Notes: generated from the letters alone by a model not told the origin. Positions 22,669-35,149 are shown, counted from the stretch's first letter. The stretch: 64,000 nt of DNA from Solenopsis invicta (GCF_016802725.1 NC_052668.1:2442501-2506500); one strand, 5' to 3'. Made by a program: numbers and translations.

Positions 22669-24444
22669 TACAGTGTGTCCCAAAAGTTCGACAACGGTCA
22701 AATATATCGTAAAATATGAATTTTCTTGAAAAACGTTTTATACAAAAGTTGTGGGGTTTCAAAAAATCTATTTACTGATCTTATTAATTTGACTTTGGAT
22801 AGCGTCGCCAAGATCAGATCAAAATCACATTAACTTTTTTAAATAGAGCATCCTATTTTTGATTTCAGAATCTAATACCTGGTGTCAAGAGCTTTCCAAA
22901 ACCTTACAAAAAAGTTTATTTTTGTTGAGTACTTTCCAAGTTGTGAGGCTTGAAAGCTACAATGTACTGTAACTTTTAAGCGTCATAACTCAGAAAGTAC
23001 TTCACGAAAATAAACTTTCTTGTAGAGTTTTGGAAAGCTTTTGAAATCGACCACAAGAAAATGCAATAAAAGTATAGAATATTGGGGAAGTACCGATATC
23101 CTTTAATTAGGAAACTACCGATACTCTGACATTATATCTTTTATTGCATTTTGTTGTAGTCGATTACGAGAACTTTTTAAAACACTATAGGCTGTGTTTA
23201 GATTCCTCACCCGGTGGGTGATCTCTGGGTGCCTGGATAAGTGGGCGAAGCTAATGAAAAGCTCCCTAGTGGGGAATATGAACGCACTCTTAAACATTGG
23301 GTGTGTCTAGCAAATAACGCTAAGAACAAAAATAACATAAATATTTCAGATTCAGAATAAATTACATAATAAATAAAGATAAACGATAAAGATAATACAT
23401 AAATATTTTACTATAAATATTTTTATCAGTATAAAGTAAATTTATCAGTATAAAGTAAATGAAAATTAAATGCTAGTAGAATAAAGGACAAATTAATTTA
23501 AACGATAAAAATAAATTCTTATTTTAACAAATTAAATGAAGATATATGTTGCGCATATCATTTATTATATGTATGTATATATTATTAGTATCAGAAAATA
23601 TTTGATAATACTAAAAATCTTTAACGTCCTAATATCAAATATAAATATCTATACAACAGATTTGTGAGACTGCAGACCAAGAAGCCCTACATTAATGGGA
23701 TAAAAAATTAATATTTATTAGTCTAATTAGATAAATAATGAACAAAACGTTTGACCTTTACTTTGTTATTTTTCTTTATTATATTATACATTTTAATTTT
23801 CATTTACTATGATATTTTAAATTAATCTTATTCTTGTATTCCAAATTTGTTTTAAATATACGAGCTTTATCACAATTATATATAAATTTTCATAGCGATA
23901 CATTTTAGAACGCACCTTTATGTCACCCACCCATTTCACCCGGCTCAAGGACCCATGTGGTTTTCCACTCTCTCGGGATAGAGTGACAATGTGAATGACC
24001 CACCTGATTTTCGGTAGGAGCTCTTTTAAAGAAATCTGAACGTTTTTTAGGTGCCTGGATGCATCCGGGTGGGGAATCTGAACGCAGCCATAAATAAGTT
24101 TATTTTCGTTAAGTACTTTCTGAGTTATGACGTTTGAAAGTTATAGTACATTGTAGATTTCAAGCCTCACAACTCGGAAAGTAACCAACAAAAATAAACT
24201 TTCTTGTAGAGTTTTGGAAAGCTTTTGACACCAGCTATTAGGTTCTGGAATCAAAAACAGGATGTTCTATTTAAAAAAGTTAATGTGATTTTGATCTGAC
24301 CTTGGCGACGCCATCCAAGGTCAAATTGATAAGATCAGCAAATAGATCTTTTAAAACCCCACAACTTTTGTATAAAACACTTTTCAAAAAAATTTATATT
24401 TTACAATATATTTAACCGTTGCCGAACTTTTGGGACACACTGTA
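22669..24444. mobile_element. Second-level palindromic element
   Basis: Inverted ends TACAGTGTGTCCCAAAAGTT and its complement near 24420-24444, and a shared inner block CACATTAACTTTTTTAAAT with GGCGTCGCCAAGGTCA-like words. Interrupted by 23190-24089. Related to 28537-29453. Confidence 0.78.
23190..24089. mobile_element. 900-bp non-autonomous element with 3-bp target duplication
   Basis: Ends GGCTGTGTTTAGATTCCTCA and TGGGGAATCTGAACGCAGCC are inverted. ATA flanks both sides (23187-23189, 24090-24092). The relative near 28770 shows the empty site AAAACACTATAAATAAGTTT, proving the ends. A 3-bp AT-rich duplication and GGC ends fit PIF/Harbinger-type elements. Confidence 0.8.
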
Positions 24445-24759
24445 TATCTAGACTATAATTTTTAATATAAAATTAGTGGACTTGCAGTTTCAAAGCAACT
24501 ATGTGTTTTCTTTACATCAATTGATTCCTCTCTGTGCATAAAGTATTAAATTAAGAGCATCATAAATTGAATGTTTTACAAGATATTTAGTATTTTATGT
24601 CAAAATACTCTAACCTTCGAATCTCATAACTCAAAAGGTACTTAATAAAAATAAACTTTATTATAGTATTTTGGAAAGCTTTTAACACCAGTTAGATTCT
24701 GAAAAAAAATAGGTTGCTTTATTTTAAAAAATCAAGACCTAACCTAACCTTAGCGATTA

Positions 24760-26106
24760 AAAATTAAATAAATGATTATCTAGGCTAGTTTGAATTCAAA
24801 ATTACAAACAAGAAACTTGGCTTGAGAACCGTGCTGGGTCAATAAAAGAAAACATTTGTAATTAAATAATAGCCAACTATCTGTGTTGTTGTTGCAATGT
24901 TGCCGAAAACAAAGGGCATTAGTTTTCAACAAATTTAGAACAAGGTGTGTGCCTTATTTGCCTTTGATTTGACATCACATGACTTCAGCACATTTTACCG
25001 CCAATATGCTGCGTATTTGCTGTCAACGGTTTATCACTATACATAAAGAGCAACATGAGAGCAAGTTGCCAACATGCTGAGTCATAAATTGCAGCAAAAA
25101 TTCAACAACATGTCGAAAATGGTTAAATATTTTGTACTCTTATTTATTTCAAATATATAAAAAATAAATAAGTTATTTCTTTTTTCTGTTGAATTGTCAC
25201 CAACCTGCTGTAAATGTACGATTAAAACCGATTAAAAAAAAGGTAACCCAAATCCATTGGGATTTCTACGTAAAATGCGTATTAAGACTGATTGAAAATA
25301 AGATCGGAACTCAGATAAATTTATTAAAACAGAATACATTAATGTAAACGTAATAAATATTTAGCTTACAAAAAATAATTCTTGTATCCTTTTCGTTAAA
25401 AAGGATTAAAAAAGATTAAATTTGAATTAAGCATTTAATTTATGTACAAGATTAAATAACAATAAAAATTGTTATTTATATGTAAAAATATAAAATTTTA
25501 TGTGGAATAGCGTTCCACACACACATCACATTTGAAAAGAATGAGAGCAAGCATTCATCGAGAGGTTACAACAAGCAGGCTCTAAAGGCTTATTGAAGTA
25601 TGAGCTGGGGAATTGGCGCTTAGATATAACACCTATGGCCGCACTTGACTCACGAGAAAATCCCATACGGCGTGGCCGCCTAGTGGTGGCGCCAGCACTC
25701 ACCTGTTAATTCCATTTTAATCCGATCTGATAGCCAAGTATGTTTTGCAAAATTAGGCAACTTAATACTGAGCATGAATTTTCGACTAGTTGCTGTGTAT
25801 TTGCTGAATACGTAACGCATAGTCATACGTTTTCAACAACATGAGAGCAAATTTGAGACATTTTATATCAGCAGATTCAGAGCAAACGGAGTGCACCTGT
25901 TGCTCATTCTGTTGCCAACAAAATGACTTCTAATCGTGGAAAACATTTTGCTTTATCAATCGTTTTCGACAACATAAGAGCAACATGATGATAATAAAAA
26001 GAGATAATAATGCTATGCTTTTGTCGTGTATTTGTTAAAAACATTAAATAAATTTGTAATGACGGGGAAAGATTGTATTGATTGTTTTATTTTGTAACGC
26101 AGCGAT
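24760..26106. other. Intron sequence with a dispersed repeat
   Basis: No gene. 25190-25720 is related, inverted, to 40660-41080 (shared TCTCGTGAGTCAAG, GGGGAATT and ATTCTTTT-A-ATG words). Confidence 0.6.
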
Positions 26107-26301
26107 GTACAGTGAGTTGCATTGAGCCTGGGTACCGATTTTAAGGACCTAACCACGTTTTTTTCTTAGTTATTTTTGCGTTCATGACCAAATGCTGCTG
26201 TCAACGATCACCGCAGCATTCAGTCATGAACATAAAAATAATCAAGAAAGAAATGTGGTCCCTAAAATCGGTACCCCAGGCATCAATGCAACGCACTGTA
26301 C
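26107..26301. mobile_element. Palindromic MITE, 195 bp
   Basis: GTACAGTGAGTTGCATTGA / TCAATGCAACGCACTGTAC ends and long arms (GGGTACCGATTTTAAGGAC against GTCCCTAAAATCGGTACCCC). Confidence 0.85.
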
Positions 26302-26366
26302 AAAATCAACTGCAAAGATTATGAGTTTATTTATGTGACGGGACAGACAAAAAGGCAACTCAAAAC

Positions 26367-26911
26367 TAGAGGGTGCTTTTCATCTAGGTTTTTAAGCGAC
26401 ACACATCGACACAGTGTCGGACACGGTGCGTTCCAACAGTAACACGCCACGGCACAATTGAACACAGCAGAACAGCATAGTCAAACACAGAAATCCGGTT
26501 CATCTTAGCCAACTTTCGAATAGCGTTTTAGAACATTTTTTTTTAAACATGTGATATAACGTGTCAAGAGGTATAACGGTAATCTCTACTAACATTTACA
26601 TTTTTTAAAGACACGTGATATTTTAATGCAATTCTGTTTATTGTTTTAAAGTTTTGTAAGAAGTGCGAAATAAGTTATATGTGTACGTATTAAATTCTGC
26701 ACACGCTCTTTATTTTTAACAATAGTTGCTGATGTCGTTGCAGAGATATTTTACGTAGCAAAAAACTGCGCAACAACATCGACACTACTATTGTTTTAAG
26801 ATCAAAGAGCGTATATAAAATAGATACCCTGGACTATTTTAATGTTAAACTATTGTGTATGTGTGTGTGCGTGTGCGTGTGCGTGTGCGTGTGCGTGTGC
26901 GTGTGCGCGTG

Positions 26912-26947
<36 letters not shown>

Positions 26948-26967
26948 TGTGTGTGCGTGTGTGTGTG

Positions 26968-27020
<53 letters not shown>

Positions 27021-27474
27021 ATGTGTGTGTGTGTGCGCATGTTAAAATATCGTATATTTGCATATAAAAATTATCTTTTAATTATACTTTTATATCTTTA
27101 AATATAGCAATGTATTTTTACAAGCATTGCAATGAACAAATTATTTCATTTGATGTGCCTGTCCATGATTGTTTTATTGGAAAAGCAGTATTTATGGAAG
27201 AAAATAATAATTTTTTTATTTTATTACATAAAAAATGTGAGTATAATAAAACAATTTATTGCCCATTTTATTTTACTTATTAGCTATCTAGTAGCTAATA
27301 AGATCGTATGAGTATTATTAAATGAGCTCACTAGATATTTCATGATATGTACGACATAAGCAGACTAGCAGTCAAGTTCAAAACTAAACGCGTTCCATCA
27401 AGCATCTAAGTACGGTGTTTGGCCGTATCACACAGTGTTGATCTGTGTTCTTTAGATGGAAAGCACCTAGAGTC
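26367..27474. mobile_element. Possible DNA transposon bounded by inverted repeats
   Basis: AGGGTGCTTTTCATCTAGGT at the left resembles the complement of the right end ATGGAAAGCACCT, followed on both sides by GACACAGTG/CACTGTGT words. The interior holds a GT/GC microsatellite and no transposase. Target duplication unclear. Confidence 0.4.
26855..27040. repeat. (GT)n/(GTGC)n microsatellite
   Basis: Long GTGTGTGC tract with a GTGC-repeat centre. The Cys/Val and His/Thr open frames here are artefacts. Confidence 0.97.
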
Positions 27475-28536
27475 ACAGAATATAGAACAGATATTAAACA
27501 ATCTAATTCTCCTTCAGTTATTTCTAAACATCGCATCAGAAAAAAATCACGATTTTGATTGTGAAAAATGTGGAAATCCTAAATAAATAATCATCCTTTG
27601 TTAAGAGATCGATATTCAAAATGTTACATATCAAAAAAACAACAAAAAACTCAATAAATAAAGTGATACCAAACTTCTTTCTAATGCGTATCTTCCTATT
27701 CTCAAACGAATTTCCGCTTCCTAACTTTTACTCCTAATCTTTACCTCTGAATCTGTATGTTCTACCGCTGCTTCCATGTTTTTCCTTTATTATTTATCTC
27801 TGATCATTTAAAGATGTTACATCTTAACAAAAATCTTGAAGCTATGATTTTGAAACTCATAGGTATGATAATCGTTTTTCCTGTCATTATAATTTCAAAC
27901 TGTCTCTAACTTATATTTTATAAATTTTTACTTGTACAGTTTTTATTTATTTAGTTTCAATTTATTTATTTATTTAATTGAGTTTTTATTCACTTAATTT
28001 TTTAATTTTATATTTTGACAAACATAACTTGTATTTATATTAATTTTTGTCGTTCAATATCTTATTTATTTATTTATTTTAAAGTGTGTTGAATTTGTAA
28101 CTGTAGTTTGAGCCTTTTAACCAAAATTGATGTTGCAAAACCTGTGTCATATTATAACGTTCCATGAGACCATCACATAGAGACTGCGATCAGACACAAT
28201 TTGTAATGCTTTGATGACTTTTTAATAAATTATCGAGGCGAACATTGCAGTAAACTACTATTTCTGTACCACTTGTAATTAAGTTACATAGTATTTTGAT
28301 ATACCTATAATCAATGTGACAAGACGAACATTATGAAATGTTGTTACAGATATTAAGATTCGTTGTACATACAATGAAGAAGATTGTTAATTAAAAGTCG
28401 AAATGTTTATTATATTTAATTAGAAATATTTTCATTTATTAACCCTTGCGTATAATACTCAGCACGGTTCTTAAGTTTGTTTCTTGTTTGTAATAATCGT
28501 ATATATTTTAATATATCTATATGGACATATTTGTTA
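27475..28536. other. AT-rich intron sequence
   Basis: No gene or repeat recognised. Confidence 0.5.
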
Positions 28537-29453
28537 TATAGGGTAGGAAAAAAATACCAGAACAGCGAAATATCTTGAAAACTAACCATTTAAAAAAAAG
28601 TGTTTTAGATAAAAGTTGTAGGGTTACAAAAGATTTATTTACTGATCTTATCAGTTTGACCTTGGATGGCGTCGCCAAGGTCAGATCGAAATCACATTAA
28701 CTTTTTTAACTGGAACATCCTACTTTTGATTCCAAAATCTAATAGCTAGTGTCAACAACTTTCCAAAACACTATAAATAAGTTTATTTTCGTTAAGTACT
28801 TTCCGAGTTATGAGGCTTGAAAGTTACAGTATACTGTAGCTTTCAAGCCTAACAACTTAGAAAGTACTTAATGAAAAACAACTACTTTATACTGTTTTGA
28901 AAAGTTCTCGGAATTAACTACAAGAAAATGCAACAAAAGTAGGGGAAGACCGCAATAAAAATGCAATAAAAAAGAGAAGTACCGATACTGCTTAATTAGG
29001 AAACTACCGATACTCTAACATTCTATATTTTTTATTGCATTTTCTTGTAATTAATTTCGAGAAGTTTTCAAAACACTATAAAGAAGTTATTTTTCATTAA
29101 GTGTATTCCGAGTTAAGTTTTCATTAAGTACTTTCCAAGAAAGCTACAGTGTATTGTAACTTTTTCTCAAACTACATAACTTGAAAAGTACTTAATGAAA
29201 AATATCTTATTCATAATGTTTTGGTAACCTCTTGACCCCAGCTATTAGATTCTGGAATCAAAAATAAAGTATTCTATTTAAAAAAGTTAATGTGATTTTC
29301 ATCTGACCTTGGCGACGCCATCCAAGGTCAAACTGATAAAATCAGTAAATAGATCTTTTAAAACTCTACAACTTTTATCTGAAACACTTTTTTTTTAAAT
29401 GCTAGTTTTTGACATATTTTGCTGTCCCGGTATTTTTTCCCCACCCTGTATAA
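28537..29453. mobile_element. Palindromic element, about 0.9 kb
   Basis: Ends TATAGGGTAGGAAAAAAATA and CACCCTGTATA are inverted. Arms share TTGACCTTGGATGGCGTCGC and its complement. The middle contains CATTTTCTTGTA inverted repeats. Same family as 22669-24444. Confidence 0.8.
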
Positions 29454-29680
29454 TATATAATTATATACACAAAGTTGTTTACCGGGGAAATACGTCAAAT
29501 TTACTACCGTTGAAGGTGACTTGAAATGCGTCCAGTCCAATTATCATTATTTATTAAGCGGTGCAATCTAAGTTTGTTTTCTGCAATTCTGAATATGTTA
29601 AAGTTTATTTATTTATTATAAATTATAATGTTTACCCAATAATTTCTGTGTTGACTCAAATTTCCCGTTTTTATTTTATA

Positions 29681-30954
29681 TTAGATGTACAACTTTGCTT
29701 CTGCCGTTTTTCCCGACATTCGAGGGTTATTGTAAAAAACTGGTTCTACATTTACGATTCAAAATATTGTCCATCACTGGCCATTACTTTCTTCCATCCT
29801 TCGGGCAGCGTACGAATCCCGGGTCAAAAGAACTGCTCATCTTTTGAGACAATCCACGTATCAATCCAATTTTTGACTTCTTCATGAGAACGAAAATACT
29901 GGTCAACTAGGCCTTGATCGAAACAAGTAATAGTCAAAGGGAGTAATGTCTGGAGAATACGGCGGCTGGGATAGGACTTTCTATTTCAACGTTTCCAAGT
30001 ATGTTCTGACCGACTTTACAACATAGGGTCAAGTATTGTTATGCTACAAAATCACTTTATCATGTCTTTTGTTGTATTACGACCGTTTTGCCAATGCTCG
30101 GCTTAAACGTATTAATTACTTTTGACGTAGATCGCCTGTGATTACTTCAGACGGTTTTGGCAGCTCATAATACGCTATGCCAAGCTAGTCCCACCAAATA
30201 CAGAGTATGACCTCCGAACTGTGAATATTCGGTTTGGCCGTCGACGTGGAAACATGGCCGGAAATTTCCCATGATTTTCTGCGCTTGAGGTTATCGTAAT
30301 GAACCCATTTTTTGTACTCCAGTCACAATGCGATGCAGAAATCCCTTCCGTTTTTGTCTTTCAAGTAACTGTTCACAAGCAAACAAATGCCGTTCAATAT
30401 CTTTCGGCTTCAAGTCGTACAACACCCAATTTCCTTGTTTTTGAATCATTCCCATGGCTTTCAAGTGTTTTGAAATGGTTTGTTGAGTCATTTTCAATGA
30501 ATCTGCTAATTCTTTTTGCGTTTGACACGAGTCTTCATGAAGTAATGCCTCCAATTCTACATCTTTGAAAACCTTTTCTCTTCCAGCGCCATGCTGGTCT
30601 TTGATGTCAAAATCATAGTTCATGAAGCGTTGAAACCACTCACGACACGTTCTTTCACTAATAGCAGTCTCGCCATAAGTATTTGAGAATATGCAATGAG
30701 ACTCAGCCGCAGATTTCTTCATATTAAAGCAGAAAATTAAAATCTCCCGCAAATGACAAGAATTTGGCTCGTAAACTGATACCTTCAATTGAGAATAACT
30801 TTACGATGCGGACACAAATCGACTAATGTTTCGATGGGGTTATGTTGACAAATGCCCAAGCTTATTGTATGATATCTATATCTGTTTATTTTCAGCACCA
30901 CATACCGCTAAAGCCATTTATTAGAAAACGGCGGAAGCAAAGTTGTACACCTAA
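29681..30954 (-). mobile_element. mariner element 2 (1274 bp), old
   Basis: Ends TTAGATGTACAACTTTGCTT and AAGCAAAGTTGTACACCTAA, with TA on both sides. Its right end is 165 bp before exon 3 of the protease gene. Confidence 0.92.
29750..30788 (-). pseudogene. mariner transposase 2
   Basis: The first 165 codons are open (MKKSAAESHCIFSNTYGE, CREWFQRF, TQQTISKHLKAMGMIQKQGNW). The first catalytic Asp is lost (VTGDEKW-type motif reads VTGVQKM). The remaining two thirds towards 29750 are recognisable only in pieces with many stops. Old and inactive. Confidence 0.85.
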
Positions 30955-31119
30955 TATAAATACTTATTATTATTTATAATCCAGTATTTGAACAGAATAT
31001 TCAAATAACATCACGTTCCGTTAAGGATAAAATATTCTGAGAAAAATTTTCACCAGGACTGTCTTTTTGTTTATGAATATGTGTGTAAAACATAAAAAAT
31101 GCGTCTCTTTTGGAAGTAG

Positions 31120-31853
31120 CACGGGTTCATCTTTTTGGAGAATGCTACGTTGGAGATCACACCTTTGCAAAACGGTCTTACATCTTCACCCTTGCTCGTT
31201 GATAATAGTTACGTTAAAGAAGAAATCGATCTTACGTTGGATGAACTTCACGTGGTCAAGCGATCACCGCCGAGATTATTGCCCACTGATTCAAATTTTG
31301 AAACGAAGCAACGAATACGAGATGCAAAAGGAAAATTAACATTAGAATTGGCAGTCTTTTTTGACGAAGCTGCATACCGCTTGTTTTCGCCTTTTTTCGA
31401 TGAAGATGATGAAAGGATTCGTGACATGTTACTAGTGTATGTGAATGGTATCCAAGCATTGTATCATCATCCGAGTCTCGGTGTCCCAATCGATATTTCA
31501 TTAATACGCTTAGACATTATTCAGAGGCAACCGTTTGATCTACCGCATTTTGGCGGTGAGAGAGGTAACTTATTGGACTCGTTTTGCAATTACGAGAACG
31601 CTCGTAATCCTCCGGAGGACTCTGATTCGCGTCACTGGGACATGGGTCTTTACGTGACCGGACTGGATCTTTACGCAATCGAGAATGGAAGAAGAAACAG
31701 TGCCACTATGGGACTGGCTACTGTTGGTGGTCTGTGCATTCCGCGTTATTCCTGCGTAATAGCGGAATTGGGAGTTACGGATCAACTTGGTAAGCCATAT
31801 CCATCTGCGGGCTTTACATCTGTTTACATTGCCGCTCACGAGATCGGTCACAA
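31120..31853 (+). CDS. ADAMTS-like metalloprotease, exon 3 (end of propeptide and catalytic domain to the zinc motif)
   Basis: Starts after the acceptor GGAAGTAG; an in-frame TAG at 31117 fixes the left limit. It encodes the propeptide end (FIFLENATLEITPL), a basic stretch (VVKRSPPR) that could hold the activation cleavage site, then the metalloprotease domain: LELAVFFDEAAYRLFS, VYVNGIQALYHHPSLG, HWDMGLYVTGLDLYA, ATVGGLCIPRYSC and AAHEIGH, the first part of HExxHxxGxxH. The exon stops inside the motif at AA/GTAAGT in phase 2, so the last zinc His, the Met-turn and all disintegrin-like, thrombospondin and spacer parts must lie downstream. I found none before 64000. No stops or shifts, so this looks like a living host gene. 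Confidence 0.92.
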
Positions 31854-32150
31854 GTAAGTCATATAATACGATAAGTAAGACAAATGATTTAATTACTGAT
31901 ATATACGGTGTTTAGTATCGGAAAAAATCGATAAAATCTAAAATTTATTTTTTATATCTCTGAGAATCATCGATGTTCATGGAATTTTATTAGTATTTAG
32001 AGAATATTTTGGGAAACTATTTTTAAGTTTAAATTTTATCTTTCTTGTTCTGACAAATTTGATACTTTAATCATTTTTTTTTTAATAATGCAAAATCGGA
32101 TAGCAATTCAATAAGTAAGAAACATTAAAATAACATTAGAAATGTTCATG
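31854..32150. other. Intron 3 start
   Basis: AT-rich, no exon seen. I looked for the continuation of the zinc motif (G-M-x-H-D after HEIGH) here and further on and did not find it. Confidence 0.5.
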
Positions 32151-32732
32151 TGTAACGCTAATGGTTTTCGGACGGTGTCGGGATCAAGGATTTGGTTGGA
32201 TATAAGCTCGTTGAATTACCGAGTCGTTCAAATAATCGCATGAATGAAAATAAAGACTATAGATTTATTTTAAAAAATATCAAACTAATACTTATGATTA
32301 GATTATGCTATGCCTAAAAATCAAGCTTAAACTAAATGTACAGATAATTGTTTGAGATAATCAGATTTACTATATGAACAACCATGATTGTCTCGAAATA
32401 ATCAGATTAAACAGATAACTGAATTAAACGAACAGATAATTGAAATAATCAGACTTAACTAATTGTCTCGAGGTGGCTTTTTATATATGTAGATATGTAA
32501 CGATGTTTTGCAAGGTTATACAGACACGGCGTCCGGTTGGTGTCGGGAAATCGCGGAACGCATTGGCGCGTGTGATAGTCGCGGCGAACGTGAATTGGTT
32601 GGTGTGTTGGTACGGTTACATTAGCGATTCCGCGGTTTGCCCGAGCAACCTCGTGCAAATGAGGCAATTGTATTGTCAAGGCGCGGATACTTTGACAGTA
32701 TTTAGGTTTACGAATGGCCCTGTCGGCGTCGA

Positions 32733-33033
32733 GAATGCTCAACGATGTTGTTCTCCTCGAGTATGCTCTAAGATGGAGCGGATTGGCCAGGGATATCTGG
32801 TCTGCAAGTTCGACGAGAATGCTCGTCGCGGACGTGAACGGGATTGGTCGAGAAGGCCGCTGGATTCGAGGATGCTCGCCATGATTGGCTGTGGCGAGGA
32901 TGCTCGCCGTGGAAGCGGTTGCGAATCGAGGATTCTCGGCCGCTCAGGACGACGAGGATTCTTATCGAGGGTATAGGAAGAGGCGAGTATGCTCGTCCTT
33001 GAGGTAGTTGGGAGCGCGTCGAGAATACTCGAC
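32733..33033. promoter_or_regulatory. Cluster of nine 16-bp palindromes in LTR family A
   Basis: Sites of the form G-x-CGAG-x-AT-x-CTCG-x-C recur about every 20-55 bases (for example CGACGAGAATGCTCGTCG, GGCGAGGATGCTCGCC, GTCGAGAATACTCGAC). The same cluster is in the other family A LTR at 49166-49388, upstream of its TATA box. Probably binding sites for a dimeric regulator (inference). Confidence 0.6.
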
Positions 33034-33249
33034 TGGGACGGACCGGAGAGATCTGACTTCGGCATTGCTACTACTGGTATCCAAGCGTGCGGTTGTGTGC
33101 GCCAATCCGCGCGCTCGGCTGGCGCGTCTATAATGGAAGCGTTGCGGAACGCCACGGACGGTACTCGTGCCTATGCGTGATCGCCCCGAGAGGTTAGCTC
33201 GGTGCGCACACGTGGCGATGTCGCGGTGTTCGGACGGTCGGAGCACAGG

Positions 33250-33415
33250 GCCTTGCACATGAAATGCATAACAGAGCATAAGCGTAGTATAAAGCCTCTG
33301 AACCAATGGGAATTTTATGTAAATCAATATGGCGACTTTATGCTGGATGCTCATTGGTCCATCGGTCTTATGTTGTGCTTATGTTATGTTATGCATTTCA
33401 TGTGCAAAATCCTTA
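33250..33415. mobile_element. Palindromic MITE, about 165 bp
   Basis: GCACATGAAATGCATAACA at the left matches TGTTATGCATTTCATGTGC at the right. A fragment (AATCAATATGGCGACTTTA) recurs at 42148. Confidence 0.8.
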
Positions 33416-33653
33416 AGTTGACTCTGTATCGGCACCTTTGATCTGATGACTACAAGATCGCCATGTTGCTAGTTGTGCGTGGATCCAATAGCGTTTGCGA
33501 GCGCAGTAGTTTAATTTAACCTGAGTCGGGTTAATGATGCCATATGCTGGAATTATCCAATCAGAACTTAACCGCCATATTGCTGGTTGTGCAATTCGGT
33601 CATGCACAACTTTCTCCGTGCTTTGTGACAGAGTCAACCTACTGTTCTTTCTA

Positions 33654-34183
33654 CCTCCGCGTCGCTAGCTGTCGGACTTACAGATATAACAATTTTGAAG
33701 GTGCCATTTGTTTGCTAATCGTTTGCTAGTGTTTGCATGTTTTTTTGTTTTGTTTGCATATTAATTAGTTTAAACAAAAAATCGAAATTAAAATTTGGAC
33801 AAGTAAAAAGTCGTTTTAGCCTTTACCTCGTGATTTCCTGAATAATTCAGTGTCGAATCGTTTGCTAGTTGTTTGCCAGTTCCGAATATATAAGTATTAT
33901 TCTAATTATATCGATAAATAATGTACTAATTCATTTATTAATAAATGAGATTTTATAGTAACTTTAACCCTAGTAACTTTCTAGGTGACTCGATCACGAG
34001 GTAAAGGCTAAAACGACGTTTTACTTGTCCAAATTTGTCCAAATTTTAATTTCGATTTTTTGTTTAAACTAATTAATATGCAAACAAAACAAAAAACATG
34101 CAAACACTAGCAAACGACTAGCAAACGAATGGCACCTTCAAAATTGTTATATCTGTTAGTCCGACAGCTGGCGGCGCGGAGGT
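33654..34183. mobile_element. Palindromic element, 530 bp
   Basis: Arms of about 180 bases: AGATATAACAATTTTGAAGG against CCTTCAAAATTGTTATATCT and TTAGCCTTTACCTCGTGA against TCACGAGGTAAAGGCTAA. The centre is AT-rich without coding potential. Confidence 0.85.
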
Positions 34184-34563
34184 GTTCTTTCTTATACCGT
34201 GGTCGGAGTGACAGTGCGCGCGAGGTGGAGAGGCGTTTTGTTACAAATATTTTCAAATATTATATAAACGTTTTAAACAAAATTTTACTACATTCTTTAT
34301 GAAAAACCATTCAAAATTTGAATGTTTACACTATAAAACAACTTAAAAAAACACCCAAAATATATTACACTCAATTTAGTGTTAAGATAGTAAATTTGAA
34401 TGTAACCTATAAGTATTATTCTCAATTTGAAAGTTAATTTAAATGTTACTCTTTAAGTTGAATAGATTCAATGTTTACAATGTTAGAAATTAGTTCGCAT
34501 TCTCGGACTAATAATTGTGTAACCTAACCATAACCATAACCTAACTGAGGTGGGAGGATCCCG

Positions 34564-34873
34564 TTTGGACATTAGAACATATACTACTAGAAGAAGAATT
34601 GTCTATGCCGCCTTTGATCTTGCCTGAAGCCAACATCTGTGCGGCTAGAAACTCCCAATTGATTGTAATGCGCATCCGCAGTATCACTCCTTCATTTCCC
34701 TTTCCGCAGACATGAGGGACACAAGAACTCTGACGCACTACCTAACCAAACCAATAGCAGACGGCACATGTGCATTAATTACGATTAAGTGGGAGTCTCT
34801 AGCTCTTCTCTCTCGTACAGATGTTGGCTTCAGGTTGAACATCCAATTCCTCTTCCAGTAGTATATGTTCTAA
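34564..34873. repeat. Inverted repeat, weak
   Basis: TTGGACATTAGAACATATAC near 34564 is partly complementary to GTATATGTTCTAAGATTTGG near 34859. CAACATCTGTGCG/CAGATGTTGGC lies inside. Possible MITE. Confidence 0.5.
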
Positions 34874-34904
34874 GATTTGGACACAGCATCGATTGAACAG
34901 CAAT

Positions 34905-35065
34905 ATTACAGCAATATGTCTGTAATATTTCAGTAATATTACTGAAATATTGCAGTAATATTACTGCAATAAATTTTCGCGGACATTAGACATTGCAGTA
35001 ATATTGCTGCAATATTACTGCAATATATCTTTGCAATATTAGCGCGATATTTCAGAAATATTACA
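34905..35065. repeat. Cluster of AGTAATATTACT palindromes
   Basis: About ten variants of CAGTAATATTACTGCAA within 160 bases. A low-complexity palindromic cluster. Confidence 0.7.
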
Positions 35066-35149
35066 TGCTGTGCAGGTGACTATATACGATCATGAAAGCA
35101 TGAAATTATTAAACATGAGACAAATGTTGCAATAACTGTCACATTCCTT

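Larger units (their letters stand above)
22205..24755. mobile_element. Outer palindromic element, first level of a nest
   Basis: 22205-22668 and 24449-24755 are inverted copies (TGATGTAAAGAAAACACCTA against TGTGTTTTCTTTACATCAAT; AGTATTTTAACATAAAATAC against its complement). They are separated by the second-level element 22669-24444. Confidence 0.75.
32151..34245 (-). mobile_element. Solo LTR, family A, with nested insertions
   Basis: Starts TGTAACGCTAATGGTTTTCG and ends GGCGTTTTGTTACA, matching the LTR 48376-49650 (TGTAACGCTGGTGGTTTTCG ... GGCGTTTCGTTACA). About 950 bp at 33235-34190 are insertions. No target duplication is obvious. Orientation minus is inferred from the related copy. Confidence 0.75.

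Noticed and set aside
26834..27101. Open frames of Cys/Val or His/Thr repeats
   Set aside because: They are translations of a GT/GC microsatellite in all frames; same for 44136-44418 and 53073-53468.
31067..31339. 90-codon frame over the start of exon 3
   Set aside because: Out of phase with the protease reading frame, which carries the conserved motifs.
32473..33155. Arg-rich frames on both strands at 32.5-33.4 kb
   Set aside because: They follow the palindrome cluster of the LTR; no known domain and frames on both strands are equally open.
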